Below are positions 9,090 through 17,973 of a stretch of DNA of 64,000 nt, in pieces. Under the pieces are notes generated by a model, which worked only from the letters and a program-made list of their open reading frames with translations, was not told the DNA's origin and ran no database searches. Position 1 is the first letter of the stretch; each line of letters starts with the position of its first letter. The position numbers were made by a program, and so were the translations under genes. The stretch is from the NCBI RefSeq assembly GCF_026241755.1, contig NZ_JAPJDA010000012.1, positions 72,743 through 136,742 of the forward strand. Direction: 5' to 3'. The stretch comes from Salinimicrobium profundisediminis. Its GTDB lineage: Bacteria > Bacteroidota > Bacteroidia > Flavobacteriales > Flavobacteriaceae.

Positions 9090-10082
9090 ATGAATATCCT
9101 TAGAACTAAAAATATAAATCGTGTTGGTTTACTGCTAATTCTACTTTCATTGGGAATAGGTTGCGCAGAGCAAAACGAAGTAAAGGAAATAAAGCTGGGT
9201 CACGGTCTGGACACTTCTCATCCTGTTCATAAAGCCATGGTCTATATGTCCGAACGTCTTTATGAAAAGTCGGGAGGCACCATGAGCATAGATATATATC
9301 CAAACCAGCAATTGGGTTCAGAAAGAGAAACCCTGGAGCTTTTACAAATAGGAAGTCTTGGAATGACAAAGGTCTCTACCGGGGTTCTTGAAAATTTTGT
9401 TCCCAGCCTGCAGCTTTTTGGTCTTCCATTTCTGTTCCGGGACAGGGAGCATAGATTTGAAGTCCTGGAAGGGGAGATAGGAGAAGAGTTCCTTAACAAG
9501 AGCATAGATAAACGGCTAAAAGGACTTACTTTTTACGATGCAGGAAGCAGAAGTTTTTACAGTAAAACCCCTGTGGAAAAACCTGAAGATCTTAAAGGTT
9601 TAAAATTACGGGTAATGGAAAGCAATACAGCCATTAATATGGTAAAGAATTTAGGAGGTTCCCCAACCCCTATTGCCTGGGGAGAACTTTATACTGCTTT
9701 ACAACAAGGGATCGTAGATGGAGCCGAAAACAATTTACCAAGTTTTTACCTTTCCCGCCATTATGAGGTGACAAAATTCTTTGTGGTAGACGAACACACT
9801 GCCCTTCCCGATGAACTTTTAATAAGTACCCTGGTGTGGAATGACCTTAACCCGCAACAGCAAAAATGGTTAAAAGAGGCAGCTATGGAATCTTCAGAAT
9901 ATCAAAAAACCATCTGGAGAGAAGCAGAATTAGAAGCCATGGAAGAGATTCAGAAAGCAGGAGTTAAGGTGATATATCCAGATAAAGAACTTTTCAGGGA
10001 AAAAGTGGAGCCCATGTATGAGGAATTTTCACAGGATCCTGAAATGAAAAAATTAATTGAAGAAATCCAGGCTATTGAGTAA
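9090..10082 (+). CDS. dctP: TRAP transporter substrate-binding lipoprotein (DctP type)
   Basis: A 330-residue periplasmic binding protein with a lipoprotein signal (LLLILLSLGIGCAEQ, Cys near residue 25). The DctP fold is recognisable from GHGLDTSHPVHKAM, NQQLGSEREXLELLQIG-like text and KLRVMESNTAINMVKNLGGSPTPI. The last of these contains the conserved Arg that binds a ligand carboxylate. YTALQQGIVDGAENN is the DctP signature. It opens a three-gene tripartite transporter operon (dctP-dctQ-dctM) inside the pectin locus, so galacturonate or a related uronate is the likely ligand. That specificity is inference. Confidence 0.92.
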   Translation: MNILRTKNINRVGLLLILLSLGIGCAEQNEVKEIKLGHGLDTSHPVHKAMVYMSERLYEKSGGTMSIDIYPNQQLGSERETLELLQIGSLGMTKVSTGVLENFVPSLQLFGLPFLFRDREHRFEVLEGEIGEEFLNKSIDKRLKGLTFYDAGSRSFYSKTPVEKPEDLKGLKLRVMESNTAINMVKNLGGSPTPIAWGELYTALQQGIVDGAENNLPSFYLSRHYEVTKFFVVDEHTALPDELLISTLVWNDLNPQQQKWLKEAAMESSEYQKTIWREAELEAMEEIQKAGVKVIYPDKELFREKVEPMYEEFSQDPEMKKLIEEIQAIE

Positions 10083-10085
10083 GTT

Positions 10086-10553
10086 ATGAGAAAAACTGTA
10101 GATAAAATCCTCGGAAATTTTTTGGTAGTACTTCTCATACTCATGGTGCTATCTGTATTATGGCAGATCTTTTCAAGATACCTCCTTAATTCTCCCAGTT
10201 CCTTTACCGAAGAACTTGCACGATATCTTTTCATTTGGATAGGAATTTTAGGAGCTGCATACGCTTCAGGACAACAAACTCATTTGTCGATAGATATTTT
10301 GCCGCCAAAGTTGAATCCGACCAACAGGATGAGACTTCGCATTTTTATCAATATTCTTATCATCCTCTTTAGTTTGACCGTGCTGGTCATTGGAGGTGGC
10401 AACCTGGTCTATGTCAACGATTTACTGGGGCAGTCTTCGGCAGCCCTGGGCGTCTCATTATCATGGGTCTACAGTGTAGTGCCCCTAAGTGGCTTACTGG
10501 TGATATATTATAAAATTCACGAAATCATTCATTCAAAAACATATTTAGTATGA
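10086..10553 (+). CDS. dctQ: TRAP transporter small membrane subunit (DctQ type)
   Basis: A 155-residue protein with four predicted transmembrane helices (about residues 10-32, 45-65, 83-108 and 121-145), as expected for DctQ. The RYLLNSPSSFTEELARYLFIWIG stretch, with the conserved FTEELAR-type loop, identifies the family. It begins three bases after the dctP stop, and its TGA overlaps the dctM start (ATGA, 10550-10553), showing translational coupling. Confidence 0.92.
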   Translation: MRKTVDKILGNFLVVLLILMVLSVLWQIFSRYLLNSPSSFTEELARYLFIWIGILGAAYASGQQTHLSIDILPPKLNPTNRMRLRIFINILIILFSLTVLVIGGGNLVYVNDLLGQSSAALGVSLSWVYSVVPLSGLLVIYYKIHEIIHSKTYLV

Positions 10554-11839
10554 TGTCAGAGGTTTTAATACTGGTGCTATCCTTTGTGATTTTGCTGGCA
10601 ATAGGGGTTCCTGTTGCCTGGTCAATCGGGATTTCATGTATACTTACAATTTTGGCATCTATAGATACGCTTGCTGCATTTACTACGGTTTCCCAGCGTA
10701 TGGCCACGGGGCTGGACAGTTTCTCGCTGCTTGCAATTCCCCTGTTTATTTTGGCAGGACAAATAATGAATCAGGGAGGGATAGCCAACCGGCTCATTGC
10801 CTTTGCCAAAGCCCTTATGGGGGCGTTACCGGGTGGATTGATCTATGTGAATGTAGTTGCGGCAATGCTCTTTGGTGCTATTGCAGGATCTGCAGTGGCA
10901 GCTACTTCGGCAATGGGTGGAATCCTTGGTCCGGCTATGGAAAAGGAAGGATATTCTAAAGAATTTGGTGCGGCAGTGAACATTACTTCTTCAACTACAG
11001 GCCTGGTAATTCCTCCTTCAAATGTGCTTATCGTTTATTCGCTTGCAAGTGGTGGAGTGTCAATTGCCTCGCTCTTTTTGGCCGGGTATCTTCCCGGTAT
11101 TCTCATGGGGTTGGCTCTTATGCTTGTTGCTGCGGTCTGGATCAAAAAGAAAAAGTATCCTGCAGGCGCACCCGCGAATTTAAAGAATATCGCAGTTACT
11201 TTTTTGCAGGCGCTACCCAGTTTATTACTGTTGGTTGTGGTGATTGGCGGAATTGTTTCAGGGATCTTTACTGCCACCGAGGCTTCAGGGATTGCAGTGC
11301 TGTATTGCCTTATCCTATCTTTTATAAACAGGGAATTAAAATTAAGTGATCTCCATAGTGTGTTTTTAAGCTCTGTGGGAACAACCGCTATTGTAATGTT
11401 GCTTATCGCCACCTCCATGAGTATGAGTTGGGTCATGTCTTATGAAAACATTCCGCAGGCTGTAAGTGATACTTTACTGGGCCTTAGTGACAATATCTTT
11501 GTAATTCTACTCATTATAAATTTACTGTTACTCTTTGTGGGGACATTCATGGATATGACTCCCGCAGTTTTAATTTTCACTCCCATCTTCCTGCCTGTGG
11601 TAACTGCGCTGGGTGTTGATCCTGTACATTTCGGGATTATGATGGTAATGAATTTATGTGTGGGGTTATGTACCCCGCCGGTAGGCTCGGTACTTTTTAT
11701 TGGGGTTAGTGTGGCCAAATCGAGTATTCAAAAGGTTATAAAACCGCTGATGCCACTGTACGTCGCAATGTTCATCGTACTGTTACTGGTGACTTTTGTG
11801 CCTGAAATCTCTTTGTGGTTACCGGGATTATTTGATTAG
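10550..11839 (+). CDS. dctM: TRAP transporter large permease subunit (DctM type)
   Basis: A 429-residue hydrophobic permease with about 12 transmembrane segments. Family patterns include AIPLFILAGQIMNQGGIANRL near residues 65-85, GGILGPAMEKEGYSKEF, SSTTGLVIPPSNVLIVY and GLCTPPVGSVLFIG near the end. It forms the Na+-driven translocation unit with DctQ and takes substrate from DctP. The start shares four bases with dctQ. A second ATG is adjacent, so the start may be one codon later. Confidence 0.93.
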   Translation: MMSEVLILVLSFVILLAIGVPVAWSIGISCILTILASIDTLAAFTTVSQRMATGLDSFSLLAIPLFILAGQIMNQGGIANRLIAFAKALMGALPGGLIYVNVVAAMLFGAIAGSAVAATSAMGGILGPAMEKEGYSKEFGAAVNITSSTTGLVIPPSNVLIVYSLASGGVSIASLFLAGYLPGILMGLALMLVAAVWIKKKKYPAGAPANLKNIAVTFLQALPSLLLLVVVIGGIVSGIFTATEASGIAVLYCLILSFINRELKLSDLHSVFLSSVGTTAIVMLLIATSMSMSWVMSYENIPQAVSDTLLGLSDNIFVILLIINLLLLFVGTFMDMTPAVLIFTPIFLPVVTALGVDPVHFGIMMVMNLCVGLCTPPVGSVLFIGVSVAKSSIQKVIKPLMPLYVAMFIVLLLVTFVPEISLWLPGLFD

Positions 11840-11863
11840 AAATTTAATGTTGAAAATGTTATT

Positions 11864-13321
11864 ATGGAACGCTTAACGAGGGAAAATAGTGGGCTAACGG
11901 AAAATTTACCCATTAAAGTCATACAATTTGGTGAAGGGAATTTTTTGCGGGCATTCGTTGATTATCTTATTGATAAACTAAATAAAGAAGCAGAATTTGA
12001 TGCTGGCGTTGCCGTGGTGCAGCCTATAAACGCCGGACTTGTGGAGATGCTGAATGAGCAGGACGGTCTTTATAACCTGTTTATGAGAGGCGTCAAAGGC
12101 GGAAAGGAAATTCAGGAGAAAAGAACTATTAGTTGTATTCAAAAATCCCTCAATCCCTATGACGATTACTCGGCTTATTTGAATCTTGCTACTGAAAAGG
12201 AGCTGCAATTCCTCATTTCCAATACCACTGAAGCCGGCATTTCCTTTGACGGGAACGATAAATTTGAAAAAGTTCCTCATAATAGTTTTCCTGCAAAGGT
12301 TACCGCTTTACTTTGGAAGAGGTTTCAGCATTTTAAGGGGGATCCTGCCAAGGGATTAACTATAATTCCCTGTGAATTAATAAATCACAATGCAGACAAT
12401 CTTAAAAAGATCATTTTAGACTACGTGGAACTTTGGGATCTTGGTAAAGATTTCCGCGGATGGATAGAGAATAGCAATAGCTTTCACAATACCCTTGTAG
12501 ACCGAATTGTTCCCGGATATCCCAGAGCTGAAATTGAAGAATATCAAAATCAGCTTGAGTTTGAAGACAAACTAATCGTTACAGCTGAAGTTTTTCTGCT
12601 TTGGGTGATTGAAGGTGGCCGGGAACTTAAAGAAAAGATTCCGTTTCATAAAATTGACGAAAATGTTCTTATCGTTGATGATATACAGCCTTACCGCACC
12701 CGAAAAGTAAGAATCCTAAATGGCGCTCATACTACTATGGTTCCTTTTGCAATTCTTAGCGGAAAGGAAACAGTCAAAGAAACGGTTGACGACGACTTCA
12801 CCGGAAAGTTTGTCAAAAATGCCATTTTTGAAGAGATAAATCCTACACTTGATCTTGCTGAAGAAGAACTGGACTCCTTTGCTTCAGAAGTTTTGGACCG
12901 TTTCAGAAATCCTTTTATTAAACATCAACTGGCCAGTATTGCCCTTAATTCAGTTTCAAAATTCAAAGTGAGGGTGCTGCCGAGTTTATTAGAATTTCAG
13001 AAGAGAAAATCTACCTTGCCCACGCGGCTTACTTTTGCATTTGCCTGCTTGATCAGGTTCTACAAAGGAGAGTGGAAGGGGGAAAAACTACCTGTGCAGG
13101 ATGATGCTCAAATCATTGATTCCTTCAGCAAAATCTGGGAAAATTCAAACTTTGAATCGGTTGCCGGGGAGGTGCTTAAAAAAGAAGAATATTGGGGGCA
13201 GGAGCTCACAGCTGTCCCAGGTCTGAAAGACCTGGTTGCAGTGGCACTCAAAGAACTGGAAGAAAAAGGTGTGGAAGAGGGCTTCAGGTCTTTCCGCGAA
13301 AAAACACAGCTCAAAAGTTAG
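11864..13321 (+). CDS. uxaB: Tagaturonate reductase (altronate oxidoreductase)
   Basis: A 485-residue member of the mannitol dehydrogenase/UxaB family that reduces D-tagaturonate to D-altronate with NADH. IKVIQFGEGNFLRAFVDYLID (residues about 17-37) is the N-terminal nucleotide-binding signature. RKVRILNGAHTTMVPF (near 281-296) carries the catalytic Lys/Asn/His region. The length agrees with UxaB (about 483). The altronate dehydratase gene follows after four bases. A 19-bp CAAAAATGcCATTTTTG palindrome is embedded at 12813-12831, where it encodes KNAIFEE. Confidence 0.93.
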   Translation: MERLTRENSGLTENLPIKVIQFGEGNFLRAFVDYLIDKLNKEAEFDAGVAVVQPINAGLVEMLNEQDGLYNLFMRGVKGGKEIQEKRTISCIQKSLNPYDDYSAYLNLATEKELQFLISNTTEAGISFDGNDKFEKVPHNSFPAKVTALLWKRFQHFKGDPAKGLTIIPCELINHNADNLKKIILDYVELWDLGKDFRGWIENSNSFHNTLVDRIVPGYPRAEIEEYQNQLEFEDKLIVTAEVFLLWVIEGGRELKEKIPFHKIDENVLIVDDIQPYRTRKVRILNGAHTTMVPFAILSGKETVKETVDDDFTGKFVKNAIFEEINPTLDLAEEELDSFASEVLDRFRNPFIKHQLASIALNSVSKFKVRVLPSLLEFQKRKSTLPTRLTFAFACLIRFYKGEWKGEKLPVQDDAQIIDSFSKIWENSNFESVAGEVLKKEEYWGQELTAVPGLKDLVAVALKELEEKGVEEGFRSFREKTQLKS

Positions 13322-13325
13322 AAAA

Positions 13326-14942
13326 ATGAAGACGAAAATAATTAAAGTTCATCCCGAAGATAATGTGGCTGTAGCTCTTGCCGATTTATGGCAGGGCGAG
13401 GTTTTATCTATTGATGATATAGAAGTTGAAGTCTTTAATGATGTTGCAGCTAAACACAAAATTAGCCTTGTAGACCTGGATGAGGGAGATAAGATCTTCA
13501 TGTATGGGGTGCTTGTGGGGAAAGCTACTGTGCCTATTAAAAAAGGCGGGGTTCTTACTGTAGATAATGTTAAACATCAGGCCGAGCAGGCACATAAGAA
13601 AACTGAAACGACAGGCTGGACTGTGCCCGATATTTCCAAATGGAAAAACAGGACTTTTAACGGATATCACCGTCCAGACGGGCAGGTGGGAACAAAAAAT
13701 GTCTGGTTGTTCTTCCCGCTGGTCTTTTGTGAGAACAGGAATATAGAGCTTCTAAAAGAGGTTTTTGAAAAGGAACTTTCTTTCAGAAAACCTTCCAGGG
13801 AACAACTGCTTCTCCGGAAATTAATTCAGGGTGAGAATACAACTGAAAGCCTCCAAATAGAAGAAGAGGAAAGTGAAATTTTTGACAATATTGAAGTAAA
13901 ATTTATTACTCACCAGGGAGGATGTGGCGGCATAAGGCAGGATTCTGCTTCGCTGGCGAGGTTGTTGGCCGGTTACGTCAACAATCCTAATGTTGCCGGA
14001 GCAACGGTGCTTAGTTTGGGCTGCCAAAACCTTCAGATAGATATCTTTAAAAAGGCACTTGAAAGGATCAATTTTGACAATAGAAAACCTGTGCTGCTTT
14101 TTGAACAGCAGCAGATGGGAACCCTAGATGAAATGATGAGTAAGATCATCAGCGATTCATATGCTGCTATTAAGGAAGCTAACAATATTACCAGGAAACC
14201 TGCTCCTCTTTCAAAACTGAAGTTAGGTTTGGAATGTGGCGGATCTGATGGTTTCTCTGGAATTTCAGCAAATCCGGCTTTGGGTTATGCTTCAGATCTT
14301 CTTTCGGCTCTCGGAGGTTCCCCTATTTTATCTGAATTTCCGGAGTTATGCGGAATAGAGCAGGAATTGATCAATCGCTGTGTAAGTGATGACCTGGCTG
14401 AAAGATTCCTTGAGCTTACAAGGGCTTTTGAACAATCGGCTATAGATGCCGGGTCTGGCTTCGATATGAACCCTTCGCCGGGAAATATTAAAGACGGACT
14501 TATTACAGACGCCATGAAATCGGCCGGAGCCGCGAAAAAAGGAGGGACTTCTCCAATCCAGGATGTTCTGGATTATGGAGACTATGTTACCAAACCCGGA
14601 CTTAACCTGCTATGTACTCCCGGGAATGATGTGGAAAGTACCACAGCAATGGTGGGGGCAGGGGCTAATGTCGTGGTGTTTACAACAGGTCTGGGAACCC
14701 CAACGGGTAACCCTGTGGCACCGGTAGTAAAGGTTTCTTCTAATAGCACTCTTGCCCGCAGAATGCCAGATATTATTGATCTTGATGCCGGTGGTGTAAT
14801 AAAGGCTGAAAAAACCATTGAACAAATGGGAGAGGAGATCCTCGAGTTCATCATTAAAGTAGCCAATGGTGAAGAAACAACAAAAGCCGATGCGCTTAAT
14901 CAGGACGATTTTATTCCGTGGAAGCGAGGGGTGTCTTTATAA
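13326..14942 (+). CDS. uxaA: Altronate dehydratase
   Basis: A 538-residue dehydratase converting D-altronate to KDG. An N-terminal SAF domain (about residues 1-95) is followed by the large UxaA/GarD catalytic domain. FNGYHRPDGQVGTKN, THQGGCGG, LGLECGGSDGFSGISANPALG and TTGLGTPTGNPVAPVVK are strongly conserved; the Cys residues fit a metal-dependent active site. The open frame extends 90 bases upstream into uxaB, but the ATG at 13326, four bases after the uxaB stop, matches the normal N-terminus. It is slightly longer than the E. coli enzyme (about 495) because of an insertion near residues 145-190. Confidence 0.94.
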   Translation: MKTKIIKVHPEDNVAVALADLWQGEVLSIDDIEVEVFNDVAAKHKISLVDLDEGDKIFMYGVLVGKATVPIKKGGVLTVDNVKHQAEQAHKKTETTGWTVPDISKWKNRTFNGYHRPDGQVGTKNVWLFFPLVFCENRNIELLKEVFEKELSFRKPSREQLLLRKLIQGENTTESLQIEEEESEIFDNIEVKFITHQGGCGGIRQDSASLARLLAGYVNNPNVAGATVLSLGCQNLQIDIFKKALERINFDNRKPVLLFEQQQMGTLDEMMSKIISDSYAAIKEANNITRKPAPLSKLKLGLECGGSDGFSGISANPALGYASDLLSALGGSPILSEFPELCGIEQELINRCVSDDLAERFLELTRAFEQSAIDAGSGFDMNPSPGNIKDGLITDAMKSAGAAKKGGTSPIQDVLDYGDYVTKPGLNLLCTPGNDVESTTAMVGAGANVVVFTTGLGTPTGNPVAPVVKVSSNSTLARRMPDIIDLDAGGVIKAEKTIEQMGEEILEFIIKVANGEETTKADALNQDDFIPWKRGVSL

Positions 14943-14968
14943 GGCTCCCCTTTTCGCTATTTTGAATA

Positions 14969-16015
14969 TTACTGTACTTTGAGTTCTGCTAAACTTCTGT
15001 TAGATGATTTTCTAACCATTAGTTCAGGAGAAAGCACCACCTTTTTTTCGATGCTTAGTTCCTGATCGCTGTCTACCTGCTCAAGAAAAACCTGAGCTGC
15101 AATTTGTCCCATCCGCAAGGGAGTTTGATCTATAGAGCTCATGGGTAATTCCATGTATTGAGTAAATGGTTCATTACTAAATCCTGATATACAGAAATCT
15201 TCAGGAATTCGTACGCCCTGCTTTTTAAGTTCCTGTACTGCTCCAAGGGCTGTATAATCACTTGCTGAAAAAACAGCGTCGGGTTTCTCCTTTAGTTCCC
15301 ACATTTTACGGGCTGCAGCTGCGCCAGATTCTACGTTACTCAGTGTGGTGAAAATATAACGCGGATCGGGTTTGAGCCCGTGATTCTCTAGAGCACTTAT
15401 ATATCCGTCATGTCTGTTTTTGTAAATTTCCAGGTTAAGATCTCCCGAAAAATGAGCAATTCTTTTGCAGCCCTGTGAAATGAGATGTGCAGTAGACATA
15501 TAACCCGCTTTAAAATCATCGATTACCACAGAACTAACTCCCGGAACATCAAGTTTCCGGTCAAAAAAGATCAGGAATTTCCCTTCTTGTAAAACTTTCG
15601 TGAAATGATCTATGTTGGTGGTGGACTTCGAGATAGACATGAAAATTCCGTCTACCTGGGTGTTTAGAAGGGTATTTATTTGTTCCATTTCTGTATCCAT
15701 TTGCTCATGTGTCTGGCAAATAATTACATGGTATCCGTGAGGGCCCAATTCTTCTTCAATGCCTCTGATTATAGAAGAGAAAAAGTTTCGGTTGATGTAA
15801 GGAACAATAACTCCCACATTCTTGCTTTTTCCGCTCTTAAGCGCCTGGGCAAGACGGTTTTGCTTATAGTTCATCTCTTTAGCAGTGGTAAAAACCAACT
15901 CACGTGTTTTACTGCTGATTTTCGGGTTGTTATTGAGAGCCCGTGACACCGTAGCAGCGCTGACATTCAATCTTTTTGAGATGTCATATATGGTAACCTT
16001 ACCGTTATCTTTCAT
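14969..16015 (-). CDS. LacI/GalR-family transcriptional regulator of the pectin locus
   Basis: A 348-residue repressor-type protein. The N-terminal helix-turn-helix is VTIYDISKRLNVSAATVSRALNNNPKIS (positions 7-34), with the hinge helix KMNYKQNRLAQALKSGKSK. A periplasmic-binding-protein-like sensor domain follows (NVGVIVPYINRNFFSSIIRGIEEEL onward). It is the only regulator in the locus and is transcribed against the metabolic genes. Two operator-like 14-mers, TGTAATCGATTGCA at 3031 and TGCAATCGATTACA at 16211, are the obvious targets; the latter lies about 200 bases from this gene's start. The inducer is probably a uronate intermediate such as KDG or a galacturonate oligomer (inference). Confidence 0.9.
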   Translation of the reverse strand: MKDNGKVTIYDISKRLNVSAATVSRALNNNPKISSKTRELVFTTAKEMNYKQNRLAQALKSGKSKNVGVIVPYINRNFFSSIIRGIEEELGPHGYHVIICQTHEQMDTEMEQINTLLNTQVDGIFMSISKSTTNIDHFTKVLQEGKFLIFFDRKLDVPGVSSVVIDDFKAGYMSTAHLISQGCKRIAHFSGDLNLEIYKNRHDGYISALENHGLKPDPRYIFTTLSNVESGAAAARKMWELKEKPDAVFSASDYTALGAVQELKKQGVRIPEDFCISGFSNEPFTQYMELPMSSIDQTPLRMGQIAAQVFLEQVDSDQELSIEKKVVLSPELMVRKSSNRSLAELKVQ

Positions 16016-16202
16016 GGAAAAAGCTAAATGCTATAAATGCAACAAATTGCACTGCAAAGATATTAAAAATATTCTTGTAGGTTCTATTCATTTTTAACAT
16101 TATGAGAATGATGAGCAGCAAACAGGCCGAATAATTTTCCTTTGGGGAAAAATCCTCTTAAGTTTTCAAACCAAAACCTTGGAAAAAACAGAAAAAAAGG
16201 AC

Positions 16203-16224
16203 TATTTTAGTGCAATCGATTACA
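16203..16224 (+). promoter_or_regulatory. Promoter -7 element with abutting LacI-type operator, upstream of GH28 gene
   Basis: TATTTTAG (16203-16210, one mismatch from TAnnTTTG) is followed directly by TGCAATCGATTACA (16211-16224). This is the reverse-complement form of the operator at 3031 and lies in the same register relative to the -7 box. It should control the extracellular pectinase genes that follow. Confidence 0.65.
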
Positions 16225-16249
16225 TGTAGTTTCAAAATAATCTAATCTT

Positions 16250-17692
16250 ATGAAATATTTTTTCAAGGTACTTTTTAGTCTTATAGTGATATTTTTAGTC
16301 TTATCCTGTAAAAATCAAAATGAATCTGCTTCCACCGCTCCTGAAACTACGGCCGGGGTCAATTTTGACGATCCGTGGAAGCAGGCAGATGCTATAGTAG
16401 AAAGTATAAAAATTCCAATCTTTAGAGATGAGGTCTTCAATGTACTTGATTATGGAGCCTCGGCAGATGGAAGTAAGAGCAGTGATGACGCCTTCAAAAA
16501 AGCGATTGAAGCTTGTTCAAATGCGGGAGGAGGGAAGGTATTCGTTCCCGCCGGAGTATATCATACCGGGCCAATTCATCTTAAGAGCAATATAAATCTT
16601 CACCTTGAGGAAGGTGCAGAGGTGAAATTCTCAACCAGTCACCAAGATTACCTCCCCGTGGTTCACACTTCTTATGAAGGCATGGAGTTTATGAACTATT
16701 CTCCTTTGATCTATGCCTATAAACAAAAGAACATTGCAGTTACCGGAAAAGGAACTTTTAACGGGCAGGCTGGTAATGAGAACTGGTGGCCATGGAGTGG
16801 TAAAGATGTTTATGGATATAAAGAAGGAGATGTAAAGCAACATGATACGCACAACCTGCCACGGCTTAGTGAGATGGTAGAAAAAGGCACCCCTGTAGAA
16901 GAAAGGATTTTTGGGGAAGGACACCAGTTCCGGCCAACATTTTTTGAGCCGTTTGAATGCGAAAATGTCCTTATAGAGGGTGTTACATTTATAAATGCAC
17001 CTTTCTGGGTAATGCATCCTATAAAATCGAGTAATATAACAGTTAAGGATGTGAGTGTAATTAGCCACGGTCCTAACAATGATGGTTGCAATCCTGAGTA
17101 TAGCCAGAATGTTCACATCACAGGCTGCCTTTTTGATACCGGAGATGACTGCATCGCCATAAAATCGGGTAGGGATAACGACGGAAGACGTGTAGGGATA
17201 AGTAGTGAGAATATTGTAGTAGAGAATTGCACTATGAAAGACGGGCATGGTGGGGTAGTCATGGGGAGTGAGATTTCTGGTGGCGTGAGAAATGTATATG
17301 TGCGCAATAATACCATGAACAGCCCAAATCTTGATCGTGCCATTAGAATAAAGACCAACACCAGAAGAGGTGGCACCATTGAAAATATTTTTGTTAAGGA
17401 TTTGAAAGTGGGACAGGTTAAAGAAGCTGTCCTGAAGATAAATACTCATTATGGTATTTATGCTAACCAGGAAGGAGGGCATATGCCGGTGATAAGGAAT
17501 ATTCTGCTTGAGAATGTAGAAGTAGAAAACGGGGGAGAATATGGCGTGTTAATACTGGGAAGAGAGCAATCCCCTGTTAGCAATGTAAAACTTAAAAATG
17601 TGAATATTAAAAATGTGGAGGTGCCGCTCAGGGTAGAGCACGCAGATGATATCATATTTGAGAACACTACCATTAACGGTAAGGAATACTAA
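16250..17692 (+). CDS. GH28 polygalacturonase, lipoprotein
   Basis: A 480-residue right-handed parallel beta-helix hydrolase that cuts homogalacturonan. A lipoprotein signal peptide ends at LVLSCKNQ (Cys near residue 20), so it is probably anchored to a membrane and surface exposed. The GH28 catalytic residues are in place: NNDGCNPEYS (Asp), TGDDCIAIKSG (the Asp pair), GHGGVVMGSE (His) and RAIRIKTN (Arg-x-Lys). The N-terminal FNVLDYGASADG is a usual GH28/pectate-lyase-3 start. It is the first gene behind the operator at 16211 and heads the secreted pectinase group with the CE8 and PL10 fusions. Exo- versus endo-action cannot be decided. Confidence 0.92.
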   Translation: MKYFFKVLFSLIVIFLVLSCKNQNESASTAPETTAGVNFDDPWKQADAIVESIKIPIFRDEVFNVLDYGASADGSKSSDDAFKKAIEACSNAGGGKVFVPAGVYHTGPIHLKSNINLHLEEGAEVKFSTSHQDYLPVVHTSYEGMEFMNYSPLIYAYKQKNIAVTGKGTFNGQAGNENWWPWSGKDVYGYKEGDVKQHDTHNLPRLSEMVEKGTPVEERIFGEGHQFRPTFFEPFECENVLIEGVTFINAPFWVMHPIKSSNITVKDVSVISHGPNNDGCNPEYSQNVHITGCLFDTGDDCIAIKSGRDNDGRRVGISSENIVVENCTMKDGHGGVVMGSEISGGVRNVYVRNNTMNSPNLDRAIRIKTNTRRGGTIENIFVKDLKVGQVKEAVLKINTHYGIYANQEGGHMPVIRNILLENVEVENGGEYGVLILGREQSPVSNVKLKNVNIKNVEVPLRVEHADDIIFENTTINGKEY

Positions 17693-17973
17693 CTCCTTTG
17701 ATGTAAACCAGAAATTTTAGTTCCTGATGAGAGGAATATGCATTCAGCATGATCTAGCAACGTAATGTTCGGGGTAATGTAAACGGAAAAGAATAAGTGT
17801 CGGTAGGTTTTGAATATATGCCCGTTGAAAATGCGAAGACTTCCATAGGTACACGAAAAGATCAAAGATCCTGGTTTTAGGACCCCATTCAAGAAGTGCG
17901 GTTTGTCGCGGAGGCATTTTTTAACTTCCATTCGAATTAAAAGAGAAAAATCCACACGTTTAAAACAAGCAAG
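17693..17973. other. Intergenic, no gene seen
   Basis: These 281 bases lie between the GH28 gene and the esterase-pectinesterase gene. I see no convincing promoter box, terminator or small gene. The opposing open frame across it (17689-18171) is antisense to the signal-peptide region of the next gene and resembles no protein I know. Confidence 0.4.

Noticed and set aside
13236..13325. N-terminal extension of altronate dehydratase into uxaB
   Set aside because: The extension overlaps the end of uxaB in another frame and is not in the UxaA family; ATG 13326 is adjacent to the uxaB stop.
16631..17482. Long minus-strand open frame (283 codons) opposite the GH28 gene
   Set aside because: It is antisense to a gene with complete catalytic motifs, and its translation resembles no protein; long shadow frames are common opposite such genes.
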